Positions 1-7,634 of a stretch of DNA of 64,000 nt are shown here, one piece after another. Below the pieces are notes generated by a model. That model had not been told where the DNA came from. It saw nothing but the letters and a program-made list of their open reading frames with translations, and searched no databases. The stretch lies in contig NZ_CP150496.1 of assembly GCF_038019025.1 (NCBI RefSeq), positions 647,501-711,500 of the forward strand. Reading direction: 5' to 3'. Origin of the DNA: Polaribacter marinaquae. Lineage in GTDB: Bacteria > Bacteroidota > Bacteroidia > Flavobacteriales > Flavobacteriaceae. A program made the position numbers and the translations under genes. Numbering within the stretch: the first letter of the stretch is position 1; every line of letters starts with the position of its first letter.

Positions 1-320
1 TCGCCTCTTCTTCTGCCATGATTAACATCAATCGTGTTTTTGATCGTTTTAATTTACATCAATATTTTGCGGCTAAAATTAGTGGCGCAGATTTAAAGGA
101 ATCGAAACCAAACCCAGAAATTTTTAACAAAGCAGCTGTTTTAGGAAATACACCCAAAGAAAACTGTGTGGTTATTGAAGATTCTGACAATGGTGTTAAA
201 GCTGCTAATGATGCCAATATCTTTGTTTTTGGGTATGCTAATATTTTATCCGAAGGACAAACATTAGCAAATGCCGATGCGGTTATTAAAGATTTTAAAG
301 ATTTAAAATCGATACTATAA
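1..320 (+). CDS. HAD-superfamily hydrolase (beta-phosphoglucomutase-like), C-terminal part
   Basis: This gene is cut by the left edge of the window; the open frame runs in from base 3, before the first internal ATG at 18. The opening residues (ASSSAM) match HAD motif II, where a Ser/Thr contacts the substrate phosphate. The later segment KPNPEIF carries the motif III Lys, and VVIEDSDNGVKAA carries the motif IV acidic pair that helps hold Mg2+. This is the usual C-terminal half of the phosphoglucomutase/sugar-phosphatase branch of HAD proteins, which are cytosolic. The nucleophile Asp (motif I) and the cap domain lie outside the window, so the substrate cannot be inferred. Confidence 0.85.
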   Translation, partial: ASSSAMININRVFDRFNLHQYFAAKISGADLKESKPNPEIFNKAAVLGNTPKENCVVIEDSDNGVKAANDANIFVFGYANILSEGQTLANADAVIKDFKDLKSIL

Positions 321-422
321 CTTTTTGTAAATAGCACTCTATAAGGTACAGTATTTACAAACTGTACTTTTTTTGTATCTTAGAGATTCTACGTTTTTTA
401 AAATACTTTTAAAACCAAGCTT

Positions 423-800
423 ATGAATCTCGAAAACAATAAAAAAAATGCCATTGCATTTTATAAAATGGCTTACGAAGGCAATCCAGAAAAGGCTGTA
501 GCCTTGTATGTTGGTGACACCTATATTCAGCACAACCCTTTGGTAGCAGATGCCCCGCAAGCATTTATCGATTATTTTACTAGAATGCACAAAGAGTATC
601 AAGACAAGTCTATTCAGTTTGTAAGAACAATTGCAGAAGGCGATTTGGTGGCACTACACACACATCAAATTTGGCCAGGAAATGACCAATATGTTACTAT
701 GGATTTCTTTAGATTTACAGATGATGGTAAAATTGTTGAGCATTGGGATAGCATACAGCAAGTGCCTAAAACATCTGCCAACAATAATACGATGTACTAA
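423..800 (+). CDS. SnoaL-like / NTF2-fold protein
   Basis: A 125-residue protein with the pattern of the small SnoaL-like (NTF2 cone fold) family: an N-terminal helix ending KMAYEGNPEKAVALY, then YIQHNPLVADAP, a central GDLVALHTHQIW strand pair, and the closing DFFRFTDDGKIVEHWDSIQ. The H-N-P and E-H-W-D segments normally line the pocket of these proteins. Family members are either small-molecule enzymes (aldol-type chemistry) or simple binding proteins, so the reaction is unknown. There is no signal peptide, so it is probably cytosolic. It stands alone, with about 100 bp upstream and 197 bp downstream free of genes. Confidence 0.8.
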   Translation: MNLENNKKNAIAFYKMAYEGNPEKAVALYVGDTYIQHNPLVADAPQAFIDYFTRMHKEYQDKSIQFVRTIAEGDLVALHTHQIWPGNDQYVTMDFFRFTDDGKIVEHWDSIQQVPKTSANNNTMY

Positions 801-997
801 TTTTTACACTAAAGAACAGCATACGAATCAGTTAAAAAACAATTACGAATTCTTTAGAAAGCTTTCCAAAAATTAGAATAGCAATTCATGTGAATTTAAT
901 GTAATGTTTCTTTTAACTTATGTACTAAGTAGGTAGCAATGCACTATAATTTTAGTAAATTTCACAAAACAATTAAACAAAGACCCCATTATAATTA

Positions 998-2146
998 ATG
1001 CAGCTAAAAGAAAACTATAAAAAAATTAGAACTGCTACGATAGCCTTTTGCAATCATTTAGAAATAGAAGATTTTGCCATACAAGTGGCAAAATTTGCGA
1101 GTCCTGCAAAATGGCATTTGGCACATACTACTTGGTTTTTCGAAACCTTTATCTTAAAAGAAATAGATAAAAACTACCTAGAGTTTGATGCTAATTTTAA
1201 CTACTTATTTAATAGTTATTACAACAATGTTGGTAGCAGAGTTTTGCAAAACAACAGAGGTAACATGTCTAGACCTAGCACAAATACTATTTTCGAATAC
1301 AGAAAGCATGTAGATGCTAAAATGCTAGCAGTAATAGATCGCATTACAGATCAAAAAATTATCGATTTAATTGTTTTAGGTTTACAACACGAGCAACAAC
1401 ATCAAGAATTATTGGTTACTGATGTAAAATATATGTTGGGGCACAACCCTTTACTACCAACCTTTGCAGATACATACAATTTGGTTGCCCATAAAAACAC
1501 AGCGCATACAAGTATTAAAACTGCCGCAGGTGTGTATACTATTGGGCATCAAGAAAAAGGGTTTTGTTATGATAATGAACTCGGCGTGCATAAAGTATAT
1601 GTAGCAGATTTTGAAATAGACAATTACCTAGTAACTAATAGAGATTTTATAGATTTTATAGAGGCTGGCGGTTATACAGATTTTAACCTTTGGTTAGATG
1701 AAGGTTGGTCTTGGATACAAGATCAAAAAATAAATGCGCCTATGTATTGGCATAAAATAAATAACCAATGGCATTATTACACTTTAGCAGGTTTACAAAA
1801 AATAGACTTAGATGCGGTGTTGTGCCATATTAGTTATTTTGAAGCCAATGCATTTGCAACTTTTAAAAACAAACGATTACCAACAGAATTTGAATGGGAA
1901 ATTGCTGCTAAAAAATTAGACTGGGGCTTGCGTTGGGAATGGACAAATAGTGCGTATTTGCCCTACCCTGGTTTTGTTACTGCAAACGGTGCCGTTGGCG
2001 AGTACAATGGTAAATTTATGAGCAACAAAATGGTATTAAGGGGTGCATCTACAGCAACCTCTGCAAACCATAGCAGGCACACGTACCGTAATTTTTTTAG
2101 TGCAACAGATAGATGGCAATTTACAGGAATTCGATTAGTAAAATAA
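998..2146 (+). CDS. egtB: EgtB-like ergothioneine biosynthesis sulfoxide synthase
   Basis: A 382-residue protein with the two-domain EgtB architecture. The N-terminal DinB-like helical domain supplies the three iron ligands I can identify: H43 in WHLAHTTWFFE, and H131 and H135 in HEQQHQE. The C-terminal half is an FGE-sulfatase-like domain (RLPTEFEWEIAA, then the closing HTYRNFF..RWQFTGIRL). EgtB is a non-haem iron enzyme that joins trimethylhistidine (hercynine) to a thiol with oxygen. The next gene, one base away, encodes the methyltransferase EgtD, which makes hercynine, so the pathway call is well supported. No egtA, egtC or egtE is present here. Whether the thiol donor is cysteine or gamma-glutamylcysteine cannot be read from the sequence. 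Confidence 0.88.
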   Translation: MQLKENYKKIRTATIAFCNHLEIEDFAIQVAKFASPAKWHLAHTTWFFETFILKEIDKNYLEFDANFNYLFNSYYNNVGSRVLQNNRGNMSRPSTNTIFEYRKHVDAKMLAVIDRITDQKIIDLIVLGLQHEQQHQELLVTDVKYMLGHNPLLPTFADTYNLVAHKNTAHTSIKTAAGVYTIGHQEKGFCYDNELGVHKVYVADFEIDNYLVTNRDFIDFIEAGGYTDFNLWLDEGWSWIQDQKINAPMYWHKINNQWHYYTLAGLQKIDLDAVLCHISYFEANAFATFKNKRLPTEFEWEIAAKKLDWGLRWEWTNSAYLPYPGFVTANGAVGEYNGKFMSNKMVLRGASTATSANHSRHTYRNFFSATDRWQFTGIRLVK

Positions 2147-2147
2147 G

Positions 2148-3095
2148 ATGATAGAAACTTTTAAAGAAGAAATAAAACAAGGTTTAACAGCAACACCTAA
2201 AACGTTGCCTTCAAAATATTTTTATAATAAAATTGGCGATGCGCTTTTTGTACAGATTATGAATCTGCCCGAATATTATTTAACAAGAAGCGAGTTTGAT
2301 ATTTTTAAAAATAAAACCCAACAGTTAATAGATGCTTTTGGTATTGATAAAGATACCCATTTCGAGTTGATAGAATTGGGCGCTGGCGATGGCACAAAAA
2401 CCAAAGAACTTTTAAAGGTTTTAGACACGCAAAATTATCGTTTCGATTATATGCCAATAGATATTTCTGCAAATGCTTTGGCGCAATTAAAAAACAATTT
2501 AGCCAAAGAATTGCCAAATGTTTCTGTAAAAACCCAACAAGGAGATTATTTTAACGTACTTCACTCTTTAAAGGAAAACAACAACCCTAAAGTGATGTTG
2601 TTTTTAGGTTCTAATATTGGGAATATGGATGATGAAATTGCGACAGAATTCATTTATAATTTAGGCACAAATTTGCAAAAAGGCGACAAACTATTGTTAG
2701 GTGCAGATTTGATAAAATCGAAAGAAATTGTGTTGCCTGCGTACAATGATGCACAAGGTATCACGGCAAAATTCAATTTAAATTTGTTAGACCGCATCAA
2801 TACAGAATTAAACGCAGATTTTAATACATCGCAATTTAAACATCAACCAGAATATAACGAAGCAGAAGGTATTGCCAAAAGTTTTATTGTAAGCACCAGC
2901 GATCAAGAGGTAACGGTACAGCAATTAAACACCACTTTTCACTTTAAAGAGGGCGAAAAAATTCATACAGAAATATCTAGAAAGTACAACGATGCTTTGA
3001 TACAACAAATCATTGCAAACACTAGCTTTACGCTAGATACTAAAATTATGGATACCAATGCCTATTTTGCGGATTACATACTAACTAGAAACTAA
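2148..3095 (+). CDS. egtD: L-histidine N(alpha)-methyltransferase EgtD
   Basis: A 315-residue SAM-dependent methyltransferase of the EgtD (DUF2260/Methyltransf_33) type. The N-terminal segment PSKYFYNKIGDALFVQIMN is characteristic of the family, which forms the histidine site. The SAM loop is ELGAGDGTKTKELL (about residues 77-90), and a later LFLGSNIGNM matches the FLGSxIGN motif. It methylates histidine three times to hercynine, the substrate of EgtB. It begins one base after egtB ends, so the two are certainly co-transcribed and probably translationally coupled. The length matches the family. Cytosolic. Confidence 0.92.
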   Translation: MIETFKEEIKQGLTATPKTLPSKYFYNKIGDALFVQIMNLPEYYLTRSEFDIFKNKTQQLIDAFGIDKDTHFELIELGAGDGTKTKELLKVLDTQNYRFDYMPIDISANALAQLKNNLAKELPNVSVKTQQGDYFNVLHSLKENNNPKVMLFLGSNIGNMDDEIATEFIYNLGTNLQKGDKLLLGADLIKSKEIVLPAYNDAQGITAKFNLNLLDRINTELNADFNTSQFKHQPEYNEAEGIAKSFIVSTSDQEVTVQQLNTTFHFKEGEKIHTEISRKYNDALIQQIIANTSFTLDTKIMDTNAYFADYILTRN

Positions 3096-3106
3096 AATAA
3101 TTTGCT

Positions 3107-3763
3107 ATGAAATTAGCACTATACGGTTTGGGCAGCAGAGCAACTGCCTATTATTTACAAGAATTAAACAAACAATACAATTTAAAAAAAGGCGGGTATA
3201 GTACTTGCCCTTTGTGGTTGTACAACACAAATTTTAATAACATCAATCCGTTATTGCCAAACACATCAAAAGCCTTAGATGCAATTGTAAAAAAAGATTT
3301 ACAAGCTATAAAAGCCATACAACCTCATAAAGTTATAGTACCTAATATTACATTACACGAAACAATAGATCGTATTGATACTACTACGGATTTTATACAT
3401 CCATTGCCTTTAACACTAGAAAAAATTAAGCAACATCAAGTTTCTAAAATCCTTTTAGTTGGCTCTTTACATAGCATGCAAGCAGCATATTTAAATTCGT
3501 TTTTTAAAAAAAATAGCATTGCCGTAGTATTGCCTACGGACGAAGAAATGGAATTGATTGATACCGCTAGAAAAGCAATTTATAGCTACACAGAAACAAA
3601 AAAACAAGTGAAAGCATATCAAAAAATTTTAAAAAACTATGCAGCCAAACACATTGTTGTTATTGCTTGTACAGAACTTTCTATTTTAAAACCACAAGGC
3701 AATCGTGCTATTGTAGACATGGCAGATCTTCAAATACATAATGCTGTACAAATAGTGTTCTAA
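3107..3763 (+). CDS. Aspartate/glutamate racemase-like protein, one catalytic Cys missing
   Basis: A 218-residue protein resembling the Asp/Glu racemase superfamily. It opens with a glycine-containing strand (LALYGLGSRATAYYLQEL), has a central VLPTDEEM segment and a late ACTELSIL motif that carries the second catalytic Cys. At the place where the first Cys is expected (family pattern PCNTxH) this protein reads VPNITLH, so the first Cys appears to be Asn. Two-base racemisation normally needs both Cys, so it may instead be a lyase, a decarboxylase-like enzyme or a binding protein. It starts 11 bp after egtD and ends at a strong terminator, making it the third gene of the ergothioneine operon. 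Its role there is unknown. Confidence 0.7.
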   Translation: MKLALYGLGSRATAYYLQELNKQYNLKKGGYSTCPLWLYNTNFNNINPLLPNTSKALDAIVKKDLQAIKAIQPHKVIVPNITLHETIDRIDTTTDFIHPLPLTLEKIKQHQVSKILLVGSLHSMQAAYLNSFFKKNSIAVVLPTDEEMELIDTARKAIYSYTETKKQVKAYQKILKNYAAKHIVVIACTELSILKPQGNRAIVDMADLQIHNAVQIVF

Positions 3764-3770
3764 ATAAAAA

Positions 3771-3799
3771 AGCCTTTGCAAATGCAAAGGCTTTTTTTA
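3771..3799. terminator. Bidirectional terminator after egt operon
   Basis: A perfect 10-bp stem (AGCCTTTGCA with TGCAAAGGCT) around a 2-base centre has a run of A on the left and of T on the right. It can stop both the plus-strand egt operon and the converging FKBP gene. Confidence 0.9.
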
Positions 3800-3815
3800 T
3801 AAAATCGCTTAAAGC

Positions 3816-4262
3816 TTATGCTTCTGTAGCCGTTTCTGTAATGGCTACTACTTCAATATCAAATACCAAATCTCTACCCGCTAACGGATGATTTCCATCA
3901 ATAACAATAGCCTCTTCTTTTACCTCTACCACCATTAAATTCATTTCGCTACCATCTGGTGCTTTAGATACCAAGCCCATGCCTACTTGTGGCTCCATGT
4001 CTTGTGGTAAATCTTTTTTAGCAACCTCTTGTATCAATTGTTCATTTACTTCGCCATACGCATCTTCTTTGGCAATGTTTAATGTTTTTTTCTCGTTCAG
4101 CTTCATGTTTAACAACCCTTTTTCAAAACCAGGAATCAAACGTCCTTGTCCTAAAGTAAATTCAATAGGCTCTTTTCCTTCCGAAGTATCAAAAATTTGT
4201 CCGTCTGTTAATTTCCCTGTGTAATGTACTTTTACAGTGTTGTTCTCTTTTACTTGCATCAT
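3816..4262 (-). CDS. FKBP-type peptidyl-prolyl cis-trans isomerase, SlyD-like
   Basis: A 148-residue protein with the split FKBP fold of the SlyD branch. VKVHYTGKLTDGQIFDTS is the first FKBP segment, then FTLGQGRLIPGFEKGL. The inserted chaperone (IF) domain follows at roughly residues 65-120, and the second FKBP strand set closes with GNHPLAGRDLVFDIEVV, the SlyD signature. It catalyses prolyl isomerisation and assists folding in the cytosol; there is no signal peptide. The His/Cys-rich metal-binding tail of E. coli SlyD is absent. Two Met codons lie together at the start; either could be used. It is monocistronic and converges on the egt operon. Confidence 0.92.
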   Translation of the reverse strand: MMQVKENNTVKVHYTGKLTDGQIFDTSEGKEPIEFTLGQGRLIPGFEKGLLNMKLNEKKTLNIAKEDAYGEVNEQLIQEVAKKDLPQDMEPQVGMGLVSKAPDGSEMNLMVVEVKEEAIVIDGNHPLAGRDLVFDIEVVAITETATEA

Positions 4263-4594
4263 AATACTATGTATTTCATTTATAAGTTTGATAAACTACA
4301 ACTCTTGCACTTTACAAACTTTTTTAATTTACACTTACAAAGCCACCAAAACCAAGCCAAAGCAGTTCTTTCCAATAAAAGTTTTACCAAAATAGCAAAA
4401 TGAAAGTTTTCAATTTAAAATTTGAGGCTATCAATGGCTTTATAAAGACTTCACATTGCAAGTAAGTTTGTCAGTCTACAGAAAAGAATAGGCAAACTTG
4501 TCATCCATACAAGTACAAAAGACGGTAATAAAATTTATACGATTAATTTTAAATTTCATTTTACCCTTCTTTTACAAACTACTATTTTTGCAAA
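4263..4594. other. Intergenic region between divergent FKBP and ttcA-like genes
   Basis: A gene-free stretch of 332 bp holds the two divergent promoters. The only element I can name is TATTTTTG (4583-4590), a match to the Bacteroidota -7 box, ending 4 bases before the ttcA-like ATG at 4595. I saw no RNA gene and no strong hairpin. Confidence 0.5.
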
Positions 4595-5386
4595 ATGGAT
4601 ACAAAGAAACAGGTAATAAAAAAATTGCAGCGTTCGGTTGCAGAGGCTATCAAGCAATTTTCTATGATTGCAGAAGGAGACAAAATAATGGTGTGTCTTT
4701 CTGGCGGAAAAGATAGTTATGCCATGTTAGATATGTTAATGTATTTCCAGAAAGTAGCGCCTATTTCTTTTGAAATTGTTGCCGTTAACTTAGACCAAAA
4801 ACAACCCGGTTTTCCAGAAGAGGTGTTGCCAACTTATTTAAGCAATTTAAAAGTACCTTATAAAATTATAGAAAAGAATACCTACAAAGTGGTAATGGAT
4901 AAAACACCCGAAGGCAAAACTACTTGCAGTTTGTGTTCTCGATTACGAAGAGGTACTTTGTATGAAGCTGCCAAAGATTTAGGCTGCAATAAATTGGCTT
5001 TGGGCCATCACAGAAATGATATTATAGAAACCTTTTTCTTAAACTTTTTCTTTGCCGGAAAAATGGAAACCATGCCACCAAAGTTTAAAAACGATGCTGG
5101 CGATTTAGTGGTGTTAAGACCTTTGGCTTTTTGCAAAGAAAGCGATATCGAAACCTATGCAGCGTATCAAGAATTCCCTATTATACCTTGTAATTTATGC
5201 GGATCGCAAGAAAACTTACAGCGTAAAAAAGTAAAACAAATGATTGCAGATTGGGAACAAGAATTTCCGAATAGAAACTCGATTATGATGAATGCTTTAC
5301 AAAACGTATTTCCGTCGCATTTATTAGACCATAACTTGTACGATTTCGACAACTTAGAAACCAAAGTAACAGAAAATGTATTGTAA
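4595..5386 (+). CDS. ttcA: TtcA-family tRNA 2-thiocytidine synthetase
   Basis: A 263-residue PP-loop ATPase. The ATP pyrophosphatase motif SGGKDS is at residues 36-41, and the two Cys pairs expected of TtcA are present: CSLC (in [12 protein letters not shown]) followed by the [15 protein letters not shown] segment, and a late PCNLCGSQ. Three of these Cys hold the 4Fe-4S cluster in the family. TtcA makes 2-thiocytidine at position 32 of some tRNAs. A longer out-of-frame reading at 4498 is a shadow. The start ATG at 4595 lies only 4 bases beyond a good -7 box, which suggests a leaderless or near-leaderless message. Monocistronic, converging on the HU-like gene 12 bp away. Confidence 0.88.
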   Translation: MDTKKQVIKKLQRSVAEAIKQFSMIAEGDKIMVCLSGGKDSYAMLDMLMYFQKVAPISFEIVAVNLDQKQPGFPEEVLPTYLSNLKVPYKIIEKNTYKVVMDKTPEGKTTCSLCSRLRRGTLYEAAKDLGCNKLALGHHRNDIIETFFLNFFFAGKMETMPPKFKNDAGDLVVLRPLAFCKESDIETYAAYQEFPIIPCNLCGSQENLQRKKVKQMIADWEQEFPNRNSIMMNALQNVFPSHLLDHNLYDFDNLETKVTENVL

Positions 5387-5398
5387 AGTTTAAAAACC

Positions 5399-5794
5399 TT
5401 ACACTCTATTACTTTCTTTATACACAGTTAACCCGCCTTTTAATTTTCTTTTCATTTTAAGAGCCGGTTGGTAATTGATATGAAATTTTTTAATGTTTCG
5501 TTTTACACTTAGTGCTTCTGGTGTAGCTGCCGCAACACCGCTAAACCCCATTTTAAACTTACCTACATCACCAAGATCTACAATTTTACCTTCGCTTAAA
5601 TGATAATCTAGCTTTTTACCCAATGCCATTAAAACAGCTTTTACATCTACACTGTGTAAAGTACACTCGTTGCTAATACTTTCGCTTAAAGTATCTAAAT
5701 CTACCGTACCTGTATTTACGGCTTGTAAAATATAATTCGCGGTATTTTTACCAATGCTATTATTTCTTTTAGAAATTCTGTAACGTAACGCCAT
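5399..5794 (-). CDS. HU-family DNA-binding protein (Bacteroidota HU-like)
   Basis: A 131-residue basic protein. The body resembles HU/IHF: an N-terminal helical pair (KNTANYILQAVNTGTVDLDTLSESI), a mid-section VKAVLMALGKKLDYHLSEGKIVDLGDVGKFKMGF that corresponds to the helix-strand core, then a Lys/Arg-rich tail (IKKFHINYQPALKMKRKLKGG). It is longer than standard HU (about 90 residues) and belongs to the HU-related group common in Bacteroidota. It is expected to bind and bend DNA in the nucleoid. The gene is single and converges on ttcA. The ABC-3C cassette begins on the other side of its 395-bp upstream region. Confidence 0.85.
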   Translation of the reverse strand: MALRYRISKRNNSIGKNTANYILQAVNTGTVDLDTLSESISNECTLHSVDVKAVLMALGKKLDYHLSEGKIVDLGDVGKFKMGFSGVAAATPEALSVKRNIKKFHINYQPALKMKRKLKGGLTVYKESNRV

Positions 5795-6189
5795 TTGTAA
5801 TTTATTTTTTGTATCTTGTTAATTATCTTCTATTTAGCTACCAATTTTAAATCTACAAATTATTCTACAATAATTTTAAAAATATACTAGTATATTTTTA
5901 AATAAATAGTACAATAGTTATACAAGAATACTAGTACTTCTGTAAATTTCCTTAGCAGCAAAGCAACAAAACCTACTAAGCAATGCAACAAAACCTACTG
6001 AGGGATGCACAAATACATCCTAGTGCAAATAGTAAAACCTTAAGGCGCATAAATAGTTTACTTAGAAACAAATATGTATTTACTATTGGCTTTTACATAT
6101 AAATACACGAAATTCGCTGACGATGAATATAAATCGTTGAAACGGGAAATAACAATCGTATCAATTTATAGGCAATTTAACTATACCAA
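5795..6189. other. Intergenic region between HU-like gene and ABC-3C cassette
   Basis: This 395-bp gene-free region is AT-rich and contains a 15-base direct repeat, GCAACAAAACCTACT, at 5963-5977 and 5985-5999 (22-bp period). It must hold the HU promoter on one side and the cassette promoter on the other; I could not pick a convincing -7 box for the cassette. No tRNA or att-like pair was recognised. Confidence 0.5.
5963..5999. repeat. Short tandem direct repeat, 22-bp period
   Basis: Two identical 15-mers (GCAACAAAACCTACT) start at 5963 and 5985. They lie about 190 bp upstream of the ABC-3C cassette. They could be a regulator site, slipped duplication or chance in low-complexity DNA. Confidence 0.6.
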
Positions 6190-7134
6190 ATGGCAAGAGT
6201 AAAAACCGACATAATAATTAATGCCTTTGCTTTGTTAGAAAGCAAAATCAAACTGTATTCTCATTTAAATCTTCAAGATATAAATATTCATTTGGAAAAT
6301 ATTCTTAGAGATATATTAAATATTATATATTCAGACCGACAATTTATTAATCTAAATACAGAAGAAGGTAATTTTGCTTCTATTGATTTAGGAGATAACA
6401 TTAATGATATTGCTTTACAAGTGACATCTACTACAACACCCAAAAAAGTTAGAGAAACAATTTCAAAATATAAAGATGAGTATAATTACAAAAAAGTAAT
6501 TATGTTATTTGGAAAAATTGATAAGCCCAAAAGAACTATAACTTTTGACACCGAAATTGATGGACGTTTTGAATTTGAAGAATGGGATTTTAGTATGTTA
6601 ATTGAAAAAATAAATGACTGTAAAAGCCATGAAATTGATCAAATTCAACAAATCTTAATAAATGAAGTAATCCCTAAAGTTACTAGTAATTTAAAAACAG
6701 AAGATGATTCAGCGACTAAACTCTGGGATAATTTAGAACAAAAAGATATTCGAAATTTCAAAGATAAATTGCTAGACGTAAACTCAAATATCCGTGATGC
6801 TAGAATTGAAATGTATTGTAGAGAAATAGCTTCGGGAAAAGTAGAATTGAGCAACTATTCAGAAAGAGAAATTAGTGCGATGAAATATAGAGTTTTTGAA
6901 ATTTGTCAAAAAGAACTTTTAGACTTCTGTGATGAAAATGAGAAAAAAGAATTATCACACATAGAAATTAATAAACTTATTACAGATTATACAGAACAAG
7001 CATATATTGTAATAGAAGAGAGAACAAAAGATTACTCTTATCCATTTAAAAATAAAGACACATTAAAAAAAATAGTGCTAGCATTAATAGACGAGTGCTA
7101 TCTTTCTTTTGATGAAAAAGGAATTTACGTATGA
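6190..7134 (+). CDS. SMEK-like domain protein, candidate effector/sensor of an ABC-3C system
   Basis: A 314-residue protein. Residues about 1-150 follow the pattern of proteins annotated as SMEK-domain: HLENILRDILNIIY (35-47), a short loop to NFASIDLGDN (61-70), IALQVTSTTTPKKVRETI (74-91) and then KKVIMLFGKI. The order Glu-36, Asp-66, Gln-77-x-Thr-79 resembles a PD-(D/E)xK nuclease core, but the final Lys is not obvious, so nuclease activity is only an inference. Residues about 190-314 are helical and charged, like the C-terminal domains that pair with ABC-3C ATPases. The stop overlaps the start of the next gene by 4 bases. No signal peptide or membrane segment. Strongly AT-rich compared with its neighbours. 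Confidence 0.7.
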   Translation: MARVKTDIIINAFALLESKIKLYSHLNLQDINIHLENILRDILNIIYSDRQFINLNTEEGNFASIDLGDNINDIALQVTSTTTPKKVRETISKYKDEYNYKKVIMLFGKIDKPKRTITFDTEIDGRFEFEEWDFSMLIEKINDCKSHEIDQIQQILINEVIPKVTSNLKTEDDSATKLWDNLEQKDIRNFKDKLLDVNSNIRDARIEMYCREIASGKVELSNYSEREISAMKYRVFEICQKELLDFCDENEKKELSHIEINKLITDYTEQAYIVIEERTKDYSYPFKNKDTLKKIVLALIDECYLSFDEKGIYV

Positions 7135-7634
7135 TTGCTACAAAAGAAAATGCAAAGAGGAGATTGATGTACATTCAGAAAGAAGACTATAACTTTCTAG
7201 CGTACAACATACTACTTGTGTTAAATCAGTTTAACGCTAATTCTGAAAGTTCAAGCTTCAAAGATTTTAGGAAAATTGCTTATCTAGTGCATTTTATAAA
7301 TTTGAACCCTAATTTTAATAGCTATGACCAAAATGAATTAGCTAAAATATATTCTCAAGCTCAATTAAAAAAACAATTAATGTCTCATCTTTTAATTATT
7401 CTAAGAAATAGAAAATTTATTGGAATGAGTATAAATCACATTCATCAATCATTTGACATTTGGATTAATGAAGAAAACATCCCAAAAGACTTTTTAGATA
7501 AAAACTTCTTTGAAAATGAGATAAATAACATCCAATTTTTAAAATCAAATATTAGTAGATTAAAAGGTATTACGGTAAAAAAAATGGTTGACACAATTTT
7601 CACAAAAAACAATATTATTACATGGGAAATTTAA
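7131..7634 (+). CDS. Small middle component of the ABC-3C cassette
   Basis: A 167-residue protein that I do not recognise by itself. It is helical and rich in Lys, Asn and Ile, with no signal peptide, membrane segment or catalytic motif visible. Its start overlaps the upstream SMEK-like gene by 4 bases (ATGA) and its end overlaps the ATPase gene by 13 bases. That gives a tightly coupled effector-middle-ATPase order, and the size and position are those of the middle component (MC) in ABC three-component systems. In those systems the MC is thought to bridge the ATPase and the effector. The segment FKDFRKIAYLVHFI is suggestive of a small winged-helix-like MC, but that is inference. Confidence 0.6.
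   Translation: MIATKENAKRRLMYIQKEDYNFLAYNILLVLNQFNANSESSSFKDFRKIAYLVHFINLNPNFNSYDQNELAKIYSQAQLKKQLMSHLLIILRNRKFIGMSINHIHQSFDIWINEENIPKDFLDKNFFENEINNIQFLKSNISRLKGITVKKMVDTIFTKNNIITWEI

Noticed and set aside
631..876. An out-of-frame 81-codon open frame overlapping the SnoaL-like gene.
   Set aside because: It overlaps a clear gene in another frame and shows no protein features.
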